Source of the DNA: AC-50 sp035640455
GTDB taxonomy: Bacteria > Actinomycetota > Thermoleophilia > Gaiellales > Gaiellaceae
Direction: 5' to 3'
Assembly (NCBI GenBank): GCA_035640455.1
Contig: DASQWB010000053.1
Coordinates: 1-9,652 of the forward strand
Length of the DNA stretch: 9,652 bases
The notes below the pieces were generated by a model, which was not told where the DNA came from, did no database searches, and saw only the letters and a program-made list of their open reading frames with translations. Position numbers and translations under genes: made by a program. Positions 1-5,489 of this stretch are shown one piece after another. How positions within the stretch are numbered: position 1 is the first letter of the stretch; each line of letters begins with the position of its first letter.

Positions 1-246
1 TTACTGATGCGAGGTGACGTAGTCGACCGCCTGACCGACGGTCTGGATCTTCTGGGCGTCCTCGTCCGAGATCTTGATGCCGAACTGGTCCTCCAGCTCC
101 ATGATCAGCTCCACGAGGTCGAGTGAGTCCGCGTCGAGATCCTCCTGGAAGGACGCCTCCTCCGTGATCTCGCTCTCCTCGATACCGAGCTGCTCGGTCA
201 AGACGTCCTTGACCCGCTCGAAGACTTCCTCCCGCGTAGCGGCCAT
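1..246 (-). CDS. acpP: Acyl carrier protein (ACP)
   Basis: Small acidic 81-residue protein that carries growing acyl chains as thioesters on a 4'-phosphopantetheine arm during type II fatty-acid synthesis in the cytosol. The hallmark DADSLDLVEL motif is at residues 38-47, with Ser41 as the predicted phosphopantetheine attachment site. Length and the helical acidic composition match housekeeping ACPs, and the gene is complete (ATG at 246, TAA at 1-3). A GAGGTG Shine-Dalgarno-like stretch lies just before the ATG. It sits directly downstream of plsX, whose reading frame runs 49 nt into it, so translation of the two is probably coupled. PlsX makes acyl-phosphate from acyl-ACP, so the neighbours share a substrate. 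Family assignment is essentially certain. Confidence 0.97.
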   Translation of the reverse strand: MAATREEVFERVKDVLTEQLGIEESEITEEASFQEDLDADSLDLVELIMELEDQFGIKISDEDAQKIQTVGQAVDYVTSHQ

Positions 247-1286
247 GTCACCTCATTTCCCGTTGACGAGCGCGCGGACTCTACCGGGCCGGAAACCCGC
301 TCCGCAAGCCGCGCCACGACGTTGTTCTCGACCCCGCGCGCGGCGAGCCGGATCGCGTTCGCGATCGCCCGACGCGAGGAGTTGCCGTGGGCGATCACCA
401 CGAGACCGCGCAGCCCGAGGAGGTACGCGCCCCCGTAGGTGTCGGGGTCGAGCCGCCGGCGTAGCCGGTTCGCCGCCGGCCTGATCAGCAAGCCGCCGAG
501 CTTGCCGCGCGGGGTGGCGGCGATCTCCTCCCGGAGCGCGTCGAGGAGCGTCTTGATCGTGCCCTCGAGGAGCTTCAGGCAGACGTTGCCGGTGAACCCG
601 TCGGTGACGACGACGTCGGCCGCGCCCGCGAGGAGCTCGGTGCTCTCGACGTTGCCGCCGAACCGCAGGTCGCTCGCGGCGAGGAGCTCGTGCGCCGCGA
701 GCACCAGATGGTTTCCCTTCTCCTCCTCCTCGCCGATCGAGAGCAGCCGAACGTCGGGCCGCTCCACGCCGAGGATCTCCTCGACGAAGATCGAGCCCAT
801 GTGCGCGAACTGGAGGAGGTGCTCGGGCCGCGCGTCGGCGTTCGCGCCCGCGTCGATGAGGAGCGAGGGACCGCGGCGGGCCGGGATCGTGACCGCGATC
901 GCCGGCCGGTAGACACCGGGCAGGCGCCGGAGCTCGCGCAGCGCGGCGGCCAGCATCGCGCCGGTGTTCCCGGCTGAGACGGCGGCGTCGGCACGCCCCT
1001 CGCCGACCGTTCGGCACGTTGCGACGAGCGAGCTCTGCGGCTTCGCCCGCACGGCCTCGGCGGGCTTCTCGTCCATCGCGATCCGGTCGGGCGCGACCAC
1101 GAGCTCGAGCCCGCCCGTGTCGAGCCCTTCCGGGCCATGGAGGATCGGGACGATGTCCGGCCCGGCCGCGTCGAGCGCGCCCGCGACGATCTCCTCCGGC
1201 GCGCGGTCGCCGCCGAGGGCGTCGACGGCAACGCGCACCGGGCTCAAGGCTTTACGGAGCCGAGGCGCCGCTTGCGGCGCCGTCAT
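198..1286 (-). CDS. plsX: Phosphate acyltransferase PlsX
   Basis: Converts acyl-ACP plus phosphate to acyl-phosphate, the donor used by PlsY in the first step of phospholipid synthesis; a peripheral membrane enzyme. Seen in the sequence: VAVDALGGD (19-27), MDEKPAEAVR (71-80), SAGNTGAML (104-112), DAGAN (145-149), SIGEEEEKGN (183-192) and DGFTGNV (229-235), all typical of PlsX. The ATG at 1286 gives 362 residues. A GTG at 1238 (VRVAVDALGGD) fits the usual family N-terminus better, and neither has a strong Shine-Dalgarno, so the start is uncertain. The C-terminus is odd: a serine/arginine-rich tail of about 30 residues runs past the usual family end (about residue 333) and overlaps acpP by 49 nt. 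Another frame would stop with TGA at 253-255, just before the acpP start. Lies between rpmF and acpP, a classic order. Confidence 0.95.
   Translation of the reverse strand: MTAPQAAPRLRKALSPVRVAVDALGGDRAPEEIVAGALDAAGPDIVPILHGPEGLDTGGLELVVAPDRIAMDEKPAEAVRAKPQSSLVATCRTVGEGRADAAVSAGNTGAMLAAALRELRRLPGVYRPAIAVTIPARRGPSLLIDAGANADARPEHLLQFAHMGSIFVEEILGVERPDVRLLSIGEEEEKGNHLVLAAHELLAASDLRFGGNVESTELLAGAADVVVTDGFTGNVCLKLLEGTIKTLLDALREEIAATPRGKLGGLLIRPAANRLRRRLDPDTYGGAYLLGLRGLVVIAHGNSSRRAIANAIRLAARGVENNVVARLAERVSGPVESARSSTGNEVTWPLRGRKSSSGSRTS
1264..1281 (-). other. GC-rich perfect stem-loop at plsX start
   Basis: GGCGCCGC-TT-GCGGCGCC is a perfect 8-bp inverted repeat. If plsX starts at the ATG (1286) it lies in codons 2-8; if it starts at the GTG (1238) it lies in the 5' leader. 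There is no T-run after it, so it is not a standard intrinsic terminator. A role in translation or mRNA stability is inference only. Confidence 0.5.
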
Positions 1287-1292
1287 CAGGAT

Positions 1293-1312
1293 GCGCGGGG
1301 CTCCGCCCGCGC
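1293..1312 (-). other. Second GC-rich stem-loop between rpmF and plsX
   Basis: GCGCGGG (1293-1299) pairs with CCCGCGC (1306-1312) across a 6-nt loop, in the gap between the rpmF stop and the plsX start. No T-run follows on either strand. With the hairpin at 1264-1281 it forms a tandem pair that could attenuate or process the rpmF-plsX transcript. In such GC-rich DNA it could also be chance. Confidence 0.35.
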
Positions 1313-1355
1313 GTCCGTCGGAAACGACCGGTCGAGCGGACGGGATTTCAATCGG

Positions 1356-1544
1356 CTACGGGGCTGAGGTGCGGAGGGGCTCGATGTCGCGGCCGCGGTA
1401 CGTCTTGCAGGTCGGGCACATGCGGTGCGGCCGTGTCGGTGAGCCGCAGTTCGGGCAGACGTTCAGGCGCGGCGCGTCGATCTTGTGCTGCGCGCGGCGC
1501 TTGTCGCGGCGAGCCTTCGAGGTCTTCTTCTTGGGGACGGCCAT
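1356..1544 (-). CDS. rpmF: 50S ribosomal protein L32 (zinc-ribbon form)
   Basis: Structural protein of the large ribosomal subunit, 62 residues. It starts MAVPKKKTSKARRDKRR, the standard L32 N-terminus, which fixes the ATG at 1544 although the frame is open further upstream. Four cysteines (C30, C33, C43, C46) form two CxxC pairs, so this is the zinc-binding (C+) version; cysteine-free paralogues are known in other bacteria and are often zinc-regulated. The tail DIEPLRTSAP after the ribbon is a short extension. No Shine-Dalgarno is visible; a TATACT box 12 nt before the ATG suggests a nearly leaderless transcript. It precedes plsX and acpP in the usual order, but its customary upstream partner DUF177 lies about 3.4 kb away. 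Confidence 0.96.
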   Translation of the reverse strand: MAVPKKKTSKARRDKRRAQHKIDAPRLNVCPNCGSPTRPHRMCPTCKTYRGRDIEPLRTSAP

Positions 1545-1556
1545 GAGCGGCTGCGG

Positions 1557-1562
1557 AGTATA
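1557..1562 (-). promoter_or_regulatory. Candidate -10 box for rpmF-plsX-acpP
   Basis: On the minus strand TATACT lies 12 nt upstream of the rpmF ATG, so a transcript would start only about 5 nt before the codon, matching the absence of a Shine-Dalgarno site. No convincing -35 box is present at 16-18 nt. The 12-bp palindrome GGCTCCGGAGCC (1569-1580) lies immediately upstream and could be an operator. Motif seen, function inferred. Confidence 0.35.
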
Positions 1563-1579
1563 GCCACGGGCTCCGGAGC

Positions 1580-1747
1580 CTAGGAGGGTCCAGCGAAGCG
1601 GCCTTCGTCGCACGGGTCGTGATGCTCGTCCCGAGGCAAGGACGCACGGAGCGTCGATAGCAGGGGTATCGACGCGACCGGGGACACCGCCTCGGGACGA
1701 GCAGCGCGGCCCGGGCGGCACAAGGGTGTTTCGCTGGCCCCTCCTAG
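1580..1747. mobile_element. Nested inverted-repeat element, MITE-like (TA-flanked)
   Basis: Three inverted repeats share one centre near position 1663. The outer arms are CTAGGAGGGTCCAGCGAA (1580-1597) and 1730-1747, 18 bp with one mismatch. The middle arms TGCTCGTCCCGAGGC (1623-1637) and 1689-1703 are a perfect 15 bp. The inner arms GCGTCGATA (1651-1659) and 1667-1675 are a perfect 9 bp with a 7-nt loop. TA dinucleotides at 1581-1582 and 1745-1746 bracket 15-bp terminal repeats starting GGAGGG, as expected for non-autonomous IS630/Tc1-mariner-type elements that duplicate TA. No coding frame is convincing inside. The right end overlaps the TAG stop of the secreted-protein gene, which stays intact because the element begins with G. 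Alternatives: a structured RNA or a large factor-dependent terminator. The repeats are certain; the mobile origin is inference. Confidence 0.55.
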
Positions 1748-3267
1748 AGCCGCTTCACGAATCGCGCGCGGACGCGCCGCTCGTTTGTGCTTCCCGTGAG
1801 CGAGAGCCGGCACGACGACGTGCCGCGACAGGAACCTGTCCAGCCGGCGAACCGCGAGCCGCGCGCCGGAAACGCGCGGAGCTTCAGAGTCGTCCCGTAC
1901 CGAAGCTTCGCGAAACAGCGGCGCGGGCACGCCAGCGCGGCGGGTGCGCTGACGACCCTTCCCCCACCTCGAACGAAGACGCGCACCGGCACCTCGACCG
2001 GGATGAACGACGCCCTCACCGACGCCGGGTCGACCAGCGTCACGTCGCAGACGAGGTCGAGCTTCGAGCACGTGTCCGACCGGCTCCAGCCGCCGAACCG
2101 CCAACGTGGATCCGGCGTCGCGTGCAGCGACACGCGCGTCTCGTACGCGAATGACGCGGAGCAGCGGCTCGGGCAGGAGATTCCGGCGGGGGCACTCGTC
2201 ACCTTCCCCGACCCTCGAACCTCGACCCGAAGCGGGACCGGGGGCCTCGGCGCGAAGGTCGCCTCGAGGTCCTTCGACGCCTCGAGCGAGACGGTGCACG
2301 TCTCGTCGGCGCCCTGGCACGCGCCGCTCCAGCCTTCGAACTCGTCGGCGATCGTGGACAGGCGCTCGGTCAGCGTGATCGTCTGAACGGGCCAGCTGTC
2401 GAGGTAGACGGGGCAGCGCGCCGTGCAGGTGAGAAGCGGCCGCTCGGGCAGGGAGACCTCGACCGAGCCGCCAGCCCCCTCGCGGTGGGTCACGGTGAGG
2501 CCCAATCTGGCTCCGCCGCCTTCGAGGAAGCGGCTTCCCGAGAGGTCGGGGCAGCCGGGGATGCGGGCTTCGAAGTAGTCGTCGTGGCCGACGTCGAGCT
2601 GCATGTCTGCAAGGCTCGCCCAGGGACCGCCGCCCCACATCAGGTCGTAGGCGCTGTCGTTCACGTGCTGCGACGCCGCGTGCGGGGCGCAGCTCGGGAC
2701 GTAGCCGAGGCTGTGGACGAGCTCGTGCAGGAGCCCGAAGTCGAAGTACCCGGGCGGCGAGACGCCGAAGGATCCGCTGCAGCGGGTGCCGCTGCGGCTG
2801 TCGCTACCGGTCAGGTACATGCTCGGGTAGGGACCGCCGCCGTCGCCGCACGCAAGCGTCGAGGCGCCGTCGTAGTAGACGGCGTAGATCTTGTCGGGCG
2901 TGGAGAAGCCTGCCGCCGCGAGCTCGGTCGAGATCGCGACCACCGGACGCGGCGTCGCGGCGCCGCTCGTCGTGGCGAGGCGGAAGAACGTGACGTCGAG
3001 CTGGCCCTGATACGTGTCGAGGCGGATGCCGCGGCCGCCCGTTTCGCCTCGGAGCCAGCTCTGCCACGACGCCACCGAGGCGGCGATCTCGCCGTCCGTG
3101 TCGAGCCCGCGATCGACGACGTCCGCGGCGACGACGTAGAGCACGTGCACCTGCGGGCCCGCGACATCGTCCGGCCGGTCGGAGGTGGCCCGAGGAACGG
3201 CCCGAGCTGAATTCGCCGCCGCAAGCGCGCAGGCGGCGAGACCGAGAGCCAGAGCCGACCGCGGCAC
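1744..3267 (-). CDS. Secreted HEXXH metalloprotease-like protein with three Cys-rich repeats
   Basis: 507-residue exported protein, probably a zinc metallopeptidase, not a family I can name. Residues 1-23 form a signal peptide with an ARA cleavage site, so the mature protein is outside the membrane. HELVH (181-185) followed by Gly188 and His196 resembles a zincin site, but the third ligand is not at metzincin spacing (HEXXHXXGXXH). YDLMW (207-211) looks like a Met-turn, and the GHDDYF / PGCPDL region (227-242) follows. After residue 255 come three repeats of about 80 residues (255-338, 345-422, 427-504), each with paired cysteines, a (F)xGW motif and a final (R/E)A(T/S/R)F strand, like InlB-B / 'bacterial repeat' beta domains. 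The start is a GTG with no clear Shine-Dalgarno, chosen because it gives a complete signal peptide. It lies 24 nt after the ABC-F stop. Its stop codon sits in the inverted-repeat element. Confidence 0.85.
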   Translation of the reverse strand: MPRSALALGLAACALAAANSARAVPRATSDRPDDVAGPQVHVLYVVAADVVDRGLDTDGEIAASVASWQSWLRGETGGRGIRLDTYQGQLDVTFFRLATTSGAATPRPVVAISTELAAAGFSTPDKIYAVYYDGASTLACGDGGGPYPSMYLTGSDSRSGTRCSGSFGVSPPGYFDFGLLHELVHSLGYVPSCAPHAASQHVNDSAYDLMWGGGPWASLADMQLDVGHDDYFEARIPGCPDLSGSRFLEGGGARLGLTVTHREGAGGSVEVSLPERPLLTCTARCPVYLDSWPVQTITLTERLSTIADEFEGWSGACQGADETCTVSLEASKDLEATFAPRPPVPLRVEVRGSGKVTSAPAGISCPSRCSASFAYETRVSLHATPDPRWRFGGWSRSDTCSKLDLVCDVTLVDPASVRASFIPVEVPVRVFVRGGGRVVSAPAALACPRRCFAKLRYGTTLKLRAFPARGSRFAGWTGSCRGTSSCRLSLTGSTNERRVRARFVKRL

Positions 3268-3271
3268 CGCT

Positions 3272-3286
3272 CGAGTCTACGACTCG
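3272..3286 (-). other. Small stem-loop between ABC-F and secreted-protein gene
   Basis: CGAGTC (3272-3277) pairs with GACTCG (3281-3286) across a 3-nt loop in the 24-nt gap. There is no T-run. It lies where the Shine-Dalgarno of the secreted-protein GTG would be expected, and could shield initiation or mark an mRNA processing site. Function is inferred. Confidence 0.3.
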
Positions 3287-3291
3287 GGTTG

Positions 3292-4872
3292 CTAGAGCAC
3301 GAGCTCGCGCGTGGCTCGGAAGCGCTCCAGGAGCCGGCGGTCGTGCGTGACGAGAACGACGGTGCCCGCGAAGGCCTCGAGCGCCGACTCGAGCTCCTCG
3401 ATCGCCGGCAGGTCGAGGTGATTCGTCGGCTCGTCGAGCACGAGGCAGTTTACGCCGCGCGCCGCGACGAGCGCGAGCGCCCCGCGCGTCCGCTTGCCGG
3501 GCGAGAGCGTCGAGCTCGGCCGCAGCACGTCCTCGGCGCCGAGGCCGAACTTCGCGAGCAGCGTGCGTGCCGCCTGTGAGGGCATCCCCGCGGTGTGTGG
3601 GAATGAGTCCGCAAGCGGCATGTCGTCGTGGAAGCGGGTGCGGCCCTGGTCGAGGTCGCCGACGACGACGCCGCGGCCGAGCGTGCGCCGGCCGGCGGCG
3701 AGCGGCACGTCGCCGAGCAAAGCCGCGAGAAGCGTCGACTTCCCGGAGCCGTTCGGCCCGGTAACGGCGAGCCGGTCGCCGTAGCGCAGCTCGAGGTCGA
3801 TCGGCCCGAGGCGGAACGAACCGCGCTCGAGAACCGCGCCCTCGAGCCGCGCGACGACGTCGCCGCTCCGGCTCGCCGGCGCGAGGGTGAGCTGGAGCTG
3901 CCACGGCTCGAACGGCTTCTCGACCCGCTCGAGCCGCTCGAGGGCGCGCTCTGCCTGGCGCACCTTCGTCTGGAGCGCATGCGTGCCGCGCCGGTCGGCG
4001 CCGCCGGCGCGCTTGCCGAGCGACGCGCCGGTCCGCGCCTGCGCACGGCGCTCGCGCACGAGCGCCTCGAGCTCCCGCCGCCGGTCGTCGGCCTCCTGGA
4101 ACCGCCGGTACTGCGCGTCGCGAGCGCGCTCGCACGCCGCCTCGTAGTCGCTCCAGCCGCCGGGCCACTCCCGCAGCCGGCCGCTGCGTTCCTCGATCTC
4201 CACGATCCGCGTCACCGTCCGGTCGAGGAACACGCGGTCGTGCGAGACGACGACGAGGCTCCCGCGCAACTCGTCGACGACGGGCTCGAGCCGCTCGAGG
4301 CCGGCGAAGTCGAGGTCGTTCGTCGGCTCGTCGAGGCAGAAGACGTCGAAGCGTGCGACGAGGAGCGCCGCGAGCCGCGCCCGCGCCGCCTCTCCTCCCG
4401 AGAGCGAGGCGAGCGGCTGCTCGAGCCGTCCCGCGAGCCCGACCTCCGCGCAGGCCACGGCCGCGCGGGCGGCGAGATCGCCGCCGCCGAGGGCGACGAA
4501 TCGCTCGACGGCCTCGGCGTACGCCGCCGCGAGCCTGGGCTCCTCGGCGAGGCGCGGCGCGAGCGCGTCCATCTCGGCGGCTGCGGCGGCGACGCCGGTC
4601 CGCCGCTCGAGGTAGCCGAGCACCGTCTCGTCCGGCTGCGCGTCGAGCTCCTGCGGCAGGTAGCCGACGGCGAGGCCGGGCGGCGAGCGGATGACGGCGC
4701 CCGAGTCCGGGTGCTCGAGCCCGGCGAGCAGACGGAGCAGCGTCGTCTTGCCGACGCCGTTCGGGCCGACGAGACCGATTCGACTGCCCTCGCCGACGAC
4801 GAGCGAGACGCGGTCGAGGAGCAGCCGTGCGCCGTGCGACTTCGAGACGTCCTTGAATGTGATCGAGTGCAA
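3292..4872 (-). CDS. ABC-F family ATPase (ribosome-associated)
   Basis: 526-residue soluble protein with two ABC nucleotide-binding domains and no membrane segments. ABC-F proteins bind the ribosomal E site, either as translation factors or as antibiotic-resistance proteins that displace drugs. First domain: Walker A GPNGVGKTT (36-44), signature LSGGE (157-161), Walker B with DEPTNDLD (181-188), switch His211. An Arg/Glu-rich linker, about 225-340, corresponds to the P-site tRNA interaction region. Second domain: Walker A GPNGSGKST (372-380), signature LSPGK (456-460), Walker B with DEPTNHLD (480-487), His510. In LSPGK a lysine replaces the usual glutamate. The TTG start is set by AGGAGG seven nt upstream, the best Shine-Dalgarno in the window; the frame is open for another 133 codons upstream but that part is an alternate frame of DUF177. 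Whether it is housekeeping or resistance cannot be told from sequence. It lies between DUF177 and a secreted protein. Confidence 0.93.
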   Translation of the reverse strand: MHSITFKDVSKSHGARLLLDRVSLVVGEGSRIGLVGPNGVGKTTLLRLLAGLEHPDSGAVIRSPPGLAVGYLPQELDAQPDETVLGYLERRTGVAAAAAEMDALAPRLAEEPRLAAAYAEAVERFVALGGGDLAARAAVACAEVGLAGRLEQPLASLSGGEAARARLAALLVARFDVFCLDEPTNDLDFAGLERLEPVVDELRGSLVVVSHDRVFLDRTVTRIVEIEERSGRLREWPGGWSDYEAACERARDAQYRRFQEADDRRRELEALVRERRAQARTGASLGKRAGGADRRGTHALQTKVRQAERALERLERVEKPFEPWQLQLTLAPASRSGDVVARLEGAVLERGSFRLGPIDLELRYGDRLAVTGPNGSGKSTLLAALLGDVPLAAGRRTLGRGVVVGDLDQGRTRFHDDMPLADSFPHTAGMPSQAARTLLAKFGLGAEDVLRPSSTLSPGKRTRGALALVAARGVNCLVLDEPTNHLDLPAIEELESALEAFAGTVVLVTHDRRLLERFRATRELVL

Positions 4873-4879
4873 CGAGGAA

Positions 4880-4885
4880 CCTCCT
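4880..4885 (-). promoter_or_regulatory. Strong Shine-Dalgarno deciding the ABC-F start
   Basis: AGGAGG on the minus strand ends seven nt before a TTG codon at 4872-4870. No ATG or GTG near it reads into the ABC-F frame. The site therefore selects the TTG and a protein beginning MHSITFKDVS, the normal N-terminus of the family. Confidence 0.85.
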
Positions 4886-4921
4886 GACAAGAGCCCGAGA
4901 GGGCGAGAACGGCGGGTTTCG

Positions 4922-4956
4922 TCAGCGGTTCCGCATAGAGCGGCGCCAGGCGCCGC
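4922..4956 (-). promoter_or_regulatory. Possible leader region of the ABC-F gene: hairpin plus 4-codon ORF
   Basis: Just after the DUF177 stop lies a very stable stem-loop, GCGGCGCC-T-GGCGCCGC (4940-4956), with no T-run. It is followed by a minimal reading frame ATG-CGG-AAC-CGC-TGA (4936-4922, peptide MRNR) and then the strong ABC-F ribosome site. Several resistance ABC-F genes are controlled by leader peptides and attenuation, so this arrangement is suggestive. The mini-ORF has no visible Shine-Dalgarno and may be chance. The hairpin could instead be a terminator after DUF177. Confidence 0.3.
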
Positions 4957-4964
4957 CGCGGAGT

Positions 4965-5474
4965 CTAGAGCCTGTCGCGGAGCTCGGCGAGCCCGCTCCA
5001 GCGCGGGTCGACCAGCTCTTCGTCGTGCGTGTGCGGCTCGTCGTTCAGGTTCCGCCCGCAGACGGGGCAGAGACCGGCGCAGTCGGGGCGGCAGAGGATC
5101 TTGTCCGGCAGCGCGAGCGCGCTCGCGTCGCGCGCCCAGCCCGAGAGGTCGAGCCGGTCGTCGCCGAGGTACTGGGTCGTCAGCTCCTCTGCGCCGTCGG
5201 GGTTCGTGGCCTGGTACTCGCGCCCGGCGATCGGCAGCTCGAGCACCGCGTCCTCGAGGCACCGGTAGCACGGCCCGTGCAGCCGGATCCCGAAGCGGAG
5301 CTCGAAGACGGTGCCCGTGCTCGCGCGGCTGATCGCGAGCTCCGCGGGAACCCGCTCGGGCACGGCCACGTAGCGCTGGCCGCCCAGCTCGAAGGGCTCG
5401 AGCTCGAGCTCGATCTCGTCACGGTATTCCTCGCCGGGCCGCAGCCTCAGCGTCCGGAGGCTGAACGTCTTCAC
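4965..5474 (-). CDS. yceD: DUF177 / YceD family protein
   Basis: 169-residue cytoplasmic protein of the DUF177 (YceD) family, linked in bacteria and plants to 23S rRNA accumulation and large-subunit assembly. Family features seen: a beta-rich N-terminal part, CYRC (69-72) and the C-terminal cluster C128, C132, C136, C139 in LCRPDCAGLCPVCGRNLN, which probably binds a metal. The start is GTG at 5474 with MKTFSLRTLRLRPGE, typical of the family. There is no Shine-Dalgarno; TACCCT seven nt upstream could act as a -10 box for a leaderless mRNA, though this is weak. It follows the EamA gene by 15 nt. In most bacteria this gene directly precedes rpmF, but here an ABC-F gene, a secreted protein and a repeat element intervene. 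Identification is firm; the molecular role of the family is less so. Confidence 0.93.
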   Translation of the reverse strand: MKTFSLRTLRLRPGEEYRDEIELELEPFELGGQRYVAVPERVPAELAISRASTGTVFELRFGIRLHGPCYRCLEDAVLELPIAGREYQATNPDGAEELTTQYLGDDRLDLSGWARDASALALPDKILCRPDCAGLCPVCGRNLNDEPHTHDEELVDPRWSGLAELRDRL

Positions 5475-5489
5475 AGTGGCCAGGGTAGC

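Noticed and set aside
1545..1721. Upstream extension of the L32 frame
   Set aside because: L32 proteins start MAVPKKK; the extension translates the nested inverted repeat and has no family resemblance.
1580..1747. Reading the nested repeats as a standard intrinsic terminator
   Set aside because: Neither arm is followed by a T-run on either strand, and the structure is far larger than a typical terminator.
2804..4168. 454-codon minus-strand frame spanning ABC-F and the secreted protein
   Set aside because: Arg/Ala-rich alternate frame overlapping two well-supported genes.
3628..4887. 419-codon plus-strand frame antisense to ABC-F
   Set aside because: Composition typical of shadow frames in GC-rich genes, no recognisable domain, and the opposite strand encodes a clear ABC-F protein.
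4873..5271. Open upstream extension of the ABC-F frame (133 codons)
   Set aside because: It overlaps DUF177 in another frame, has low-complexity Arg/Ala composition, and the AGGAGG site plus family N-terminus place the start at 4872.
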